Origin: Alviniconcha marisindica
Lineage: Eukaryota > Mollusca > Gastropoda > Provannidae
Direction of reading: 5' to 3'
DNA: 64,000 bases
Assembly (NCBI GenBank): GCA_018857735.1
Contig: JABMCL010000188.1
Span: 1,299,501 to 1,363,500, forward strand
Position numbers and translations under genes: made by a program. The number at the start of each line of letters is the position of its first letter. The stretch's first letter is position 1. The notes under the pieces are model-generated. The model did no database searches. It saw nothing but the letters and a program-made list of their open reading frames with translations, and was not told the DNA's origin. This document shows positions 34,557 to 46,200 of this stretch, piece after piece.

Positions 34557-36962
34557 ACATCCCTAAGAAGCATACACAAGCTTGCACTACAGCTAGCACA
34601 CAGCATCTGCACGTGCAACAATGTTTTGGCTTGCTGGAAAGCAACACAGATTTCACACACTTTGGTTTGTGGTTACAGGCAAAAGCTGAGCAAACTTCAC
34701 CAAGGCACCAACGTGCATGGTTTGTGGGTAGAGGCAAAAGCTGAACAAACTTCACCAAGACACCAATCTGTTTTTACTCAAGACATAATGATAATTGATA
34801 GTACAACACAACACAGATTTTTTGTTTAGTTTTTTTTTGGGGCTGGTCACAAAGTGCAAGTAAACAGACAAGTGCTGGACACCTGAAAGCTCCAGAATCA
34901 CAGATCGAAATCTGGAGCTCAGCAAGGAAGTACAATATACCCCTGTGGTTCTCTCGCCCTGACCAGAGGCTCCTGAAACTATCATTACTGGCAAAGTAAA
35001 GCAAAATGTTGCACTAAGATTCTCATGTCAGGATTACTTTCAGCTACAGCAACCTGGCAACGTCACTGCATGCAGACAACTCTGCTCCGATTCTTTCTCT
35101 GGTGATCCAAATGTTCTGTAAATTCGGAGAAATAACTGCAGTAAGCGAAATTATGACTCGCTTGGCAGGCTAGTGGTCTTCTGGTCCTGGCTGCCCAAAG
35201 GTGTTTCTGCCCCTCTGGGGTGAGCTGACCAGTGCGATTCTGCGGCCTTGGTCTGTGTATGATGTGTGGTGGTTGGCTGCATTGATTGTGTGCATAAGCT
35301 AGGGTTCCCCTTGGTGGGAACGAAAAGGTCAAAGGTCACCACAGGGTCCCTTACTGTGACGGTGGAGTAGGGCCCAGTGTGTGCTGCATGAGTTGTCTCT
35401 ACCTTGTTTGTACTTGTGTTGTTGTTTTTAAATTTGGGGTGGATAGTTTTGGAAAAATGAGATGCCTTTTCCCAGGCCTGGAATTGTGGGGAAAATGACG
35501 TTTGGACAGCTTGAAAAGTTTGCAAATTTCATGTTGAAGATTGACAGATAATCTGCAGAAGGGGGATTCAGATCCCCGCCCCCCCCTCTCCCCAACAACA
35601 GCAAACACCTGGGAGGCCAGACCATGGATTATCAAAAAACTCAAAAAAGTTTCGTAACAGAGCTTGTCAGTCTGTAGGCTGACTCTATTCCCACCTCCTT
35701 GTTGTTTCTGCAAGGCAGAGTAAAAAAAAAAAAAGGAGCAAGAAAGAAAGAAAACAGATGATCCCACGTTGGATGCGCAGATACATTTTCATGATTATGT
35801 AACCATGGTTTTGAACCGGAAAGATGAGTTCACTTACTGATAACATGCATAAAGCAGAAATGACCACAAAACATTCTCCCAAACATACAGTGTTAAAGGA
35901 ATGGATATAAGCACATATATATAAATAATTAAAAATCATTGCCCCAACAGTTTACATGATTACAAGTAAATCCCCCCCCCCCCCCCCCACCAAGGTAAGA
36001 ACCCACATTAGTATGGGGGTTTAAATAAAAGCAGGCCTAATAGAAAAGTAAGGTGGGGGGCGGGGGGTTGGGGGGGGGGGGGGGGGGGTTGGAGGTAAAT
36101 TGGAGGGGGGAGAGAGAAAGGCCCTTACCCCCAGACAGTGCCATGGCATAACTGATTTTCAAACTAACAATGTCACAAGCAAATAAAAATATCATAACAG
36201 GCAGAGCAAACACTCGGTGAGCCCACATTCAAAACGGACAAATCCTACTTTTTCTGAAGCTATCCCGAGACCTTGAACACGAGCGAAGGTACCAAAACAG
36301 CAGTATTACACATGTGGCTTGCTAGAACGTCTGTCCTGAGATGACCCTGCGTGGTTAACAGGATATTAAAATCCAACTGCTAAACAACTGACAGATGTTA
36401 TGGAACATGCACTTTCGCACTTAACCAGCAGAAAAAAAAGCAACATTAAGTGGGGTGTTTAAAAAAAAAAAAGTATTAATATTTTTTTTTTATCAAGGCA
36501 TTCAATCTAAATGTACCACTCAACTCTATCATGTGTATATTTAAGCCATTATTATTATTATGATAAATTTCATGACCATGTACACACATTGTGCACTTCA
36601 GGCTCACGTTAGGTGTAACTGTAAGTGCCTTATAAATACTCTTTTAAATTACATTACAAACTGTGCCACTAATGGCATAAAACTTGTCATGGACTCAATT
36701 CCACTTTTCCAAAACTGCTGTAATATTGAAATGCAACCATGGCCACCGGAAAGGGCACTGAAGTGTAAAGATCAAAGGAGGCTACTGTCAATGTCATTCA
36801 TAGAAAGCTTGAAAGATCCCCATAAAATGGTGTCTGACAAAGAGCTATTAGCCTCGTGGCTGGACAAACACTCATCACTGCATGGACTTCCATGATTTTT
36901 CATGGAAAAACAACAACAAAAAACCTGAAAACACCTGGATTTTTAAACAGCTGACGACCTTT
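34557..36962. other. Gene-free stretch downstream of the DUF1647-like gene
   Basis: No coding exon was recognised. It probably contains the 3' UTR of the minus-strand gene near 36963, but no clear minus-strand AATAAA was found close by. It holds C and G homopolymers at 35971-35987 and 36071-36087 and a family F fragment at 36335-36385. Confidence 0.4.
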
Positions 36963-37280
36963 CTAACGAGTTACCTCATTGACCCTCCCATTCAAATACT
37001 CCCTCAACTTTAACCTTGACCTGTGAAGAGGGTCACTGGCATTCTTTGCAGCCAGTCGATCATCAATCAAATTGCCAAAAATGGCATCCTTGGCTGCGTA
37101 AGCACGTTCATCAAAGTCAAAGACACGGCCAAGAATAACATTGAGCGCAGACATGTCATAGTAGTGGCATCCCGAGTACTTGAAGAGTGGCTTACGCATG
37201 AAGTTGCAGCCCACATTCTGAGCTCCTGTGGGGTTGATGCAGTCTTCAAGGAGGGCACACTTCACCCAAGGCAACATGAT
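36963..37280 (-). CDS. DUF1647-like gene, coding exon 5 (probable terminal exon)
   Basis: 105 codons and TAG. The acceptor is TGTACAG ending at 37281. It carries PWVKCALLEDC, GAQNVGC, CHYYDMSALN and a basic C-terminal tail (HRSRLKLREYL). Codons V-T-R before the stop overlap a good donor (GAG|GTAACT at 36975/36974), so splicing to a further exon is possible. Confidence 0.82.
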   Translation of the reverse strand: MMLPWVKCALLEDCINPTGAQNVGCNFMRKPLFKYSGCHYYDMSALNVILGRVFDFDERAYAAKDAIFGNLIDDRLAAKNASDPLHRSRLKLREYLNGRVNEVTR

Positions 37281-40200
37281 CTGTACAGAACACACACACA
37301 CACAACACCAAAATTATCAATCATCTCCCTTAAATACACATCACAGTCACAAGCATTTTTGATTTGGCAAAACATCAGCAGAGGAAAATGTCCAGCACCT
37401 TTTTACATTTTTTAACAGAATGATCAACACTGCCATTTAATGTCATTAGAGACAGAAATTGTGGCCCCTGGAATCCTTCACTGCCAAGGGTTTAACTGCT
37501 GACGAACCCAAGTCCTACGCACAAAGTTCACTTGGCTGTGGACAGCAATGACACTGGAGATATTCCAATCCCTTTATTCCCTGTTTTATGTTATTAGACA
37601 AAGTGATTTCAAAATATTTCACAGTGCATGGAAGACTGAATAAAAATATTCCACAGTGCATTGAAGACTGATTTCAAAATATTCCAAGTGCATGGAAGAC
37701 TTACCTTCTCCTTGACAAGGGGCGTGCTATAGACGATCATGTGCGAAGACTCGATGGCACGATGAAAGTAGTACAAGTCCTGCATGGTTTTGAAGAACTC
37801 AAACATTTTGGGGTGGGTGATGGCGGAGGTGGGGTCCTCTATCGTCCAGGCCACCAGCCCCACCTCCCTGGCTTGCTGCAACACGCCCGTGATGTTGTTT
37901 GACTGGAAGTACTCTGCCGAGTCTGCCCAGATCACTGCACCGTAGGTGTTGAGCATCTCCTGCAATCAGACGTTCAAATGCAGTCATCTACACTTAGGAA
38001 AAAATACTGAAACTTCAGATTATTGCAAATACCGAATCAAAGGTGGCCCCAAAGAAGAACTAATGAAACTTGTGGTCAAATATTGCAAATACTGAATCAA
38101 AGGCAGCCCCAAAGTTGGCAAAGAAGAACTAATGAAACCTGTGGTCAAATGTTGCAAATACTGAATCAAAGGTCACCCCAAAGGAGAAATAATGAAATTT
38201 GTGGTCAAATGTTGCAAATACTGAATCAAAAGTCACCCCAAAGGAGAAATAATGAAACTTGTGGTCAAATGTTGCAAATACAGAATCAAAAGTCACCCCA
38301 AAGGAGAAATAATGAAACTTGTGGTCAAATGTTGCAAATACAGAATCAAAGGTCACCCCAAAGGAGAAATAATGAAACTTGTGGTCAAATGTTGCAAATA
38401 CAGAATCAAAGGTCACCCCAAAGGAGAAATAATTAAACTTGTGGTCAAATGTTGCAAATACAGAATCAAAGGTCACCCCAAAGGAGAAATAATGAAACTT
38501 GTGGTCAAATGTTGCAAATACAGAATCAAAGGAGGCCCTTGGAAGCAAAGACCCAGGCTGGCCTGAAAATGTGTAGCAAATATTTCTAACTGCAGACTCT
38601 GCCCAGTTGTTTCACTAATTGTTATGCAATATCAGTTCTTTTTCCCTGCCAACATGCGCTCCTCACGGTACAGCCATGTTAGTTCACTCTTCACCAGTGA
38701 AGGGCATGAAAAGCTTGGCTCGTGATACCAGACATGTCTACCTTGTTCATGACATCAAGGACTACAATACAATACAATGCAATACAACTGTATTGTCTCT
38801 GTGTAGAGAAATTTGCTTTCTGGTTCGTCATTTACATAAAAACATTCAATAAAATTAACAATAAAACATCAACAACTCAATGAAACACGGAGCTAAAACA
38901 ACCGCTCAAATACAAGGAAAATACTTAACAATAACAATGTACACCCCACCCCCCACCCCCCACACACACATTATTCTTCTGGCTCACCAATAACTTAAAA
39001 CATTCAATAAATTACAATAAAACAAAATTCCTTAAACAAAACACTAAAATCAAAGTTACACTCAATCGACCCCAACATATAAATTATAGGCAGCATTTAT
39101 GAAGTAATATATTAAATCTAGGCAGTATATAATTCCTCATACACAGGCACGCTACCAGACACAAAATGGCAATGTTCAACTTACTAGTACTACTAGTTCA
39201 AGGCTTTGTTTTCACAAATTCAAAAGACTGATTTTTACCAAACTAGACTATAAAGGGTCCATTGTGCTTCTTCATTCGGGATCTCCTTTAAATGTACATG
39301 CACTCACAGAGTCACACTAGGACACAAGAGAAGTGAGCCAAAACACAAATACAAAATAAGTCTCTCACCTGGATGCAGATAGGACGGTAGCTCTTCAGCG
39401 ACAGGTCAGCAACATGGGACGGGTACTTGTCAAACTCAAGTTTACGGACCTCACATCTCCACGTGCTGTTACAGTGTTTTCTCAGCTGCAATGCAACAAT
39501 ATCAAGTGACGCTGTAAACTGGTGCACGGTTGTATGGTGTACGTAGAATTTGTGCTGAGACAGCAGCAGTTTCATGTGGCAACAGCCATGTCACAACCAA
39601 GAAATCCTGTAAGTACACCACTTTGGTGCCAGGGGACATTCAAAATGGCATGCTATAAAAAGGCTACAGTCACTCATTTGGAATCACATGTGATAAAAGC
39701 ACAATGAGTACAAAACTACAATACAATAATACTTTATTAATCCTTAAAAAGGAAATTCATTTGTCTACCTTTGGCTTTGACAAATAATAAAAAGTACATA
39801 AAAAAAGTAAATAAATACAATACAGTTAGTTTCACTCACTTAATTAGAATAAAAAACTTAATAAAATCAAATGAATAAACAGTAAGAATGTTGCAATCAC
39901 AATGACAATGAGTACGCTTGCGAGCAGAGAATAACATTAACACCATACAATGATATTAGTAATAATGATGAGCGGTCTTTCAGCTGGGGTTTTACTATAA
40001 TATACCTTGATGTGCTTGTGCTTGCAGGATGTGTTTGGGTGGAGAAAGGAGAGAGGATGGGGATGGGGTAGGGGGGGGGGGGGGGGGGGGGAGTAAAGGA
40101 TTGCATGAGCTGGCAGACAGGGCAGAGTAAGTTCAGATGTAATTTGTCTTGAGTGTATACAAGAGTATTGTCAACTTATTTGGCTTCTCGTAACTTTACT

Positions 40201-43200
40201 ACCAATGACCAATGCAGCCTTTTGATATCGAGTCCTTTAAACTTAAAGTGTTTTAACAGACAGATCTATAGATAGTGGATCTGTAATGCCCAGTCAACCA
40301 TGGCATTTAAAACAAAATTGTTAATCAGGTTGATGTGTGTTAACAGTATGTTATATTACGAATAATGTTTGAAGTATTACATCACAACATGACTGGGCTC
40401 AATGTATATTTTATATATAAATATACACACACGTGTGTGTGTGTGTGTGTGTGTGTGGACATAAGGGCAACATTTTGGTTAGACACACAATACACAAAAC
40501 ACACACTCACCAGCACATTAAAGTTTTCAGACGAGCTCAGATCAAACATGACAAGATGATAGCCTGACATATGCTTGGCCACTGACTCCATAAATGCAAC
40601 AGCATCTTCCCATTTTTCTTTCTCCACACTGCTGGCAATCACTGGCTGACCAGCAGGCTTGACCCTGTCATCATCTGTGGCCGTCCCCGCTGGGCCCAGG
40701 TGCTCCTTGCCAAGACCCAGTCGGCTGAGGTACAGGGGATTGACTGTCAACTCATGGCTACCCTGTCAACAGCGCATTATTATTATTATATTGATAATCA
40801 CACCCTCAGATTATTGAATTGTGGGCACGCCATAGTTTTATATCATATTATGATATTATACTCGCGTACTCGTTGTCCCTGACGAAACCCCCGGTGGTGG
40901 CGAAAATTCAGACTTAGGCTACCTTCTCCCTTTTTCATCTCATCTTCATCAACATACTCCTACTACTAATGCTACGTTACCACTACTAATTAACTTTAGA
41001 GGAGCCTGGATGTATTTAATTGATGGCATATAAATATTATACGACTTTGTACCAAACGGTTCGCAAGGGGTTGTGCACTTCAGTTGAAAATTAAAAACTG
41101 TTTTCCTTGTGTGTTCAGTACGTGCATGAATGAATGAATATTTAGTACAAATAATTTCAGCAACCAGACTGTAGGTGGTTTTAATGCATCCGGCTGAAAT
41201 AAGCGCCGAAATTTGACCGCCCAACAGACATCGATGTACCGAGTGATCTTCGCCACTTTAGTTGCTTACACACAAACTGAAAGCCGATATGGAGTATCAG
41301 TCACTGATTAGCACGCGAAAAAGACCGTTTTACACGGGTGATACAACATCACCACTCACGATTGTTGTATTTTCGATCTCAAACGTCAGACATGTTGCAA
41401 TCTCGAATTGAAAACTTTGAACAACTCAAAAACAACAGCGGTATCATCGGAAACATCGCGCGTGTTCCGATCCATGCATTAACACTAAACACTGCTCGGT
41501 GTTTTTGGGTTGTTGTTTTTTCAGCAAAGTTTTGCACGAAGTTTGAAAAACATTTTCCCGATCGTTTATTGTTGTTGTAGGTTATAACGTTTAACAAAAT
41601 ATCTAAAAACAAAATTACAAAACAAGCGAGAAAGCAATCTCGTTTTTGTACCACATCCGGCACGCCAGACACTTCCTGTACTTTCCTCCCTTGCTGCAAG
41701 GCGCGTGTTGTCGAACGGTATGTTGTAATATTTTTCTGTAGTCTGACGTATAACATGCATCTGATGTATAACATGCACTATGCATCTTTTTACAAGTTTG
41801 CTGAGAATGTTTTTAGGCTTTCAGCCGATTTGGGGGGTGTAAAATGGAAGTTGTGAAAAGTGACATCTTCCCGCGCTGTAAGATTTCAAAACGGTATGCT
41901 TAGCCGAGTACAGCGTGAAGAGTTTCATTACATCGAGGCAGTATGTTGTAAATCCGACTAGCAACTGTTGATTTAGAGTGTGTACTCAATTTCATCAAAA
42001 ACTTGTCGGTCGTTTTGGTACATGCTTTTCGTAGACTGTTCCGTGATGGTCGTGAGAATATTTTGTCGTCTGAGAGCTACGATCGCGACGAAGTTCAAGT
42101 TTTTTTCTTTAAATTCTTTCATCCCTAAAAGTCATGTCAGACGTCATGTTTGCGACACAGCTGTTGCAACTATGACGTCAAACAATGAATTTTAATTGAA
42201 GCCCAACTGATGTTAGTCACTTAGTGATACTGATACTTACAGTGATAACGGTGCTGAGAACCAAGTACTGATTTTGTGTTAGACGTTATGGTGTATAGTT
42301 TGACATGTTTGTACTGAGCATATATCAGTATTGGGACAAGTTTTTGATTACTGGTCTATTAATTTCAGGTTCATAACACTTCAAGTTCAGCTTTTTCAAG
42401 TTCATCATCATGACCAGGACACACAGTACAACAAAAAAGAAAACATCAAATACAGAAAACTGCAGACGGTACAGACAGAGGCTGGCTGCAAGGGATCCGC
42501 TCCTCCTAGAGCTGATGAAGAAGAAGGCCAGAGAGAAGGCAAGAGAGCGCCGCAGGGCTCCCAAAACTGATGAGCAGCTGAAACATCAGCGGGAACTGCA
42601 GAAGATTCGGCAACGCCGTTACTGGTAAGTCTAGTTTATTTCTGTTTTCCACATTAAAGGTGACAGTGTTATCAATATATACAAACAAGGCTCCAGTTTT
42701 GCATTTTACATGAGAAAACATTTTGATGAGTAAAAATTTGCTTCAGTCAGTACCTGTTAATTTCTATTTTTGTTTCAGGTCGAAAGGCAGAATTTTTCTT
42801 TTGCAAGTGCAAGAGTAAAAAACACTTAAAGGATGTTTTTGTTTCTTTCTCCAGATTGTTAGGCTGGTTTTGTGGCGTACCGTGCTAGAATCATATTGGG
42901 TGGCTCAGGTGGGGTTGTTAAATCCCTTGACTTTTGCCCAGCATCGCTTAAGTCCCTTGGCTGCTTTTACTTCCAGTGCATACTTTCTGCACAATGGAAG
43001 GTGGTGACAGTAAATTTGCAAATTTTATACTGTCAACTTTAAAGACATTTTTGGGGCTGGTAGTCAGACTGTGTCTGGCAACAAGCAATAACTTGTTGCT
43101 AGTGCTATAGGATGCCCCAAAATGATTTTTTCCCACAAACTTGTGATCTTCTGGTCAGTCAAAAAACAACACAAAGACACTTTTTTCTACCCTCCATCCC

Positions 43201-46200
43201 CTTTCCCCGATAATTTTTGCAACAGTGGTGGCATTTGTATTGCTTCACAATTCTAGGTTCAACTTCCATCGTTATACACAGCATGAAGCAACACCTACTC
43301 AGAAATCAGCCCGGAAGTGACGCTGCGATCTCTCGCAACTTCTTGCGCGAAAGATTACAAAAGGCATTCACTCGTGCAAACCAGCTTCACTGAACTACCC
43401 AATAGCTAGACTGTAAATCACAAGTCTTACATTAAACTGTTATTCCTGCTTCATTCCTTTGTTCTTTGTTTTCAGGGAAAAGAAAAAGAGAGAAGCAGAG
43501 CAAGCGCAGGCTAGTAGTTCAGCACCCACCCGACCAGTGACCAGGACGTCCGAAGAAAGGGCAGAGAAGAGGAGAGAAAGAGTGCGACAGTCAGTACAAA
43601 AACACCGGGAGAAGCTGTCCTTGGAGAAGAGACAACAGGTCAATGAGAAACGAATGGCCTATTACTACAGAATGAAGGCAGAGAGGAAAGCAAAGGCTAA
43701 AAAATCTGTTCACATTCAGACCTTTCAGTCTTCCTGCAGCAACAGTCCATCCGAAAAGACGGAGAAGTCCATTCAAACAGAGACAACCTTTCCGTTCTCC
43801 TGCTGCTGCAGTAGATCCAAAAAGAAAGCAAAGTCTGTTCAAACAGAGACACCCTTTCAGTCCTGCAGCTGCAGTCCACCCCAAAAGACGGAGCAGTCAG
43901 TTCAAACGGAAACAACCTTTCAGTCTTCCTCCAGCAGCAGTCCGTCCCATCCAGCAAGCAGTCCATAGGGCTGCAGCAAGTCGCGGAAAAGTTCAAAGCT
44001 GACCCAAGACATCTGATTGATTGTAGTTAGCCGCCAAAGTGCTTGCTGATCTAGTGCTGTGGGCTGTGTGTGCGTTAGTGTCCACTCTGGCACAGGCTAG
44101 CATACGTTTCAGGCAACGTGAAATGGTGTCTGAAGTGGCTGGTGTGTGTGCATGCCAAACAGATCTGAGCTCTTGCTGTACCCAGGATGTTCTGTGTGTT
44201 TCAGATATTCTTTCTGTGTGTGAACCATGCATTAAGATTTCTTTTTAATGCAGCTGTGTATCTCAGTTGGAGCTTGGAGTGTATTGACTGATCTTATTTG
44301 ATCAGTTGATGGCAGTGCGTTGCATTCACACCGGAAATGTCCTTTGAAACTTAATCCTTTGCTTCTGAAGTATGTGCCAACTCATGCTACAAAGCTGACT
44401 TAATGTAAATTATCTTCAATAATCGGAAACAAGAATGACTGCTAGCATTTTAAGACGAGATCCAAACACATAAACAGTTCAGAAGAATGCGGTTTATTGG
44501 GATAAAACATAACATGCAAATTCTGGGGGTAATCCCCTTGATCAAGCTACACAATAACACTTAAACAGTGAAGCGATTAAAAATGTAGCTCAACAGAAAA
44601 AAAGATAAATGGCTTAGCTCCCAATCTCATTTTTCATTGTTTCTTATCATTTAACTGTTGTTTAAGTGTCATTTTGTAGCTTGATCAAGGGGATTACCCC
44701 CAAAATTTGCATGCTGTGTTTTGTCCTGATAAATAGCATACTTCTGAACCTTTTATGTGTTTCGATCTCATAAATTATCTTCGTAAGATAAAGCCTTTTC
44801 AGATCCATTCCTTCTTTATTTTCTTACCTTTGAGCTTACTTGAAATTGACGGTGGTGCCCTGTGTTCACATGAAAAATGTCTTGAAACTCAATTGGTCAC
44901 TTTTTAGGTATGTGCAGACTGGTGCTACAAATTTTGTCCATTGTTTGAAAGCAGCATTTTGTTTCAGTAGTGCGTTTGCAGCATGAGATGGTTGATTGAC
45001 GAAGATTTTGAGAGAGGTGGTAAAAAAATTAACAGGATAATAATGTACATTTATCATGCACTCATCAACGCCCTGAGCACTCACATGATACATATTAACC
45101 TAAATATGATATTTTATACACATGTAGAGCATAGTTCTACCAAAACAATGAATACATGTATCATCACGTTTGTGTGTGTGTCTTAGTGTAAACTACCTTA
45201 AGATCAACTCATCCTGATGTGTTCATTTTGTTACCTTACCTGATGGCAGTGTTTGCATCAACAATGTCTTGAAATTTGTTTGCTTTTCAGGTATGCGCTG
45301 ACTGGTAATACAATGTACTATTGTCCGTGTATTTTGTTCATTATTATCTCTTGTTTATGCCAGCATTGCACTGTGATTGCAGCCTGAAATGTTTGATTCA
45401 GAAAGATTTTAAGAGAGAGGCACAAAAAAAGAACACATGTAAGCAAACAGAGGTTTGATGGTTTGTTTTCAATGCTGAAAATTGGGGAAACATTTTGTTG
45501 AAAATGAAATACTGATGTTTGGCAGAATTTTGTTTCATTTGTTTTTGTGTGACTTGTAATTAAATACAAACAGGAAAATCCTCTCACTGCATTTTTACAT
45601 GCACTTGTATGACTGATTACACTATATTGATTGAAAGGGTGTGTTACTTATTACGTTATGGGTTTATGTCATCCATAAGATATCACAACAATCAGTAGTT
45701 TACAAACAGGTTTTAAAGTTATAAGTGTACAAAATTTGGCAGAAACAAAGTGGAAGAGATTTGCCCTTTACAGTGTGACTTGATTTTGAGTTCTTGTGCA
45801 GAAATGAAGACACAATATCTTATGTATGACATGCAGCCTTTCATGACCTTTCTCCACAAACATCTCCAAAAGTACAAAAGTGTTTTTTTATCTTTTGCCT
45901 TTAAAAAATCTTTTGTAGCATTGTGCACATTCTAAAAACACAGCTGCTTTTTAAATATATCATCAACATTATTTTCATGCACACCTTTTCAGCTTTTGGC
46001 ACAGTCACATATATATAAATATGTATATATATGAAAGCTGTCATATGCTGAATGTCGGTGAGTTCTTCAGCAAATCTGCTGATGCCAGAGGAGGAAAGTG
46101 AACATGAGAATGGCAAATGCTCAGATGACTCACATTCAACATTAAACAAGCCTTGTGCAGCAAAATACCTCCCCCTCCCACTGTGTACCAAGATACAAGT

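Noticed and set aside
38023..38566. Repeat-protein-like frames on both strands
   Set aside because: An artefact of the 60-bp minisatellite inside intron 3.
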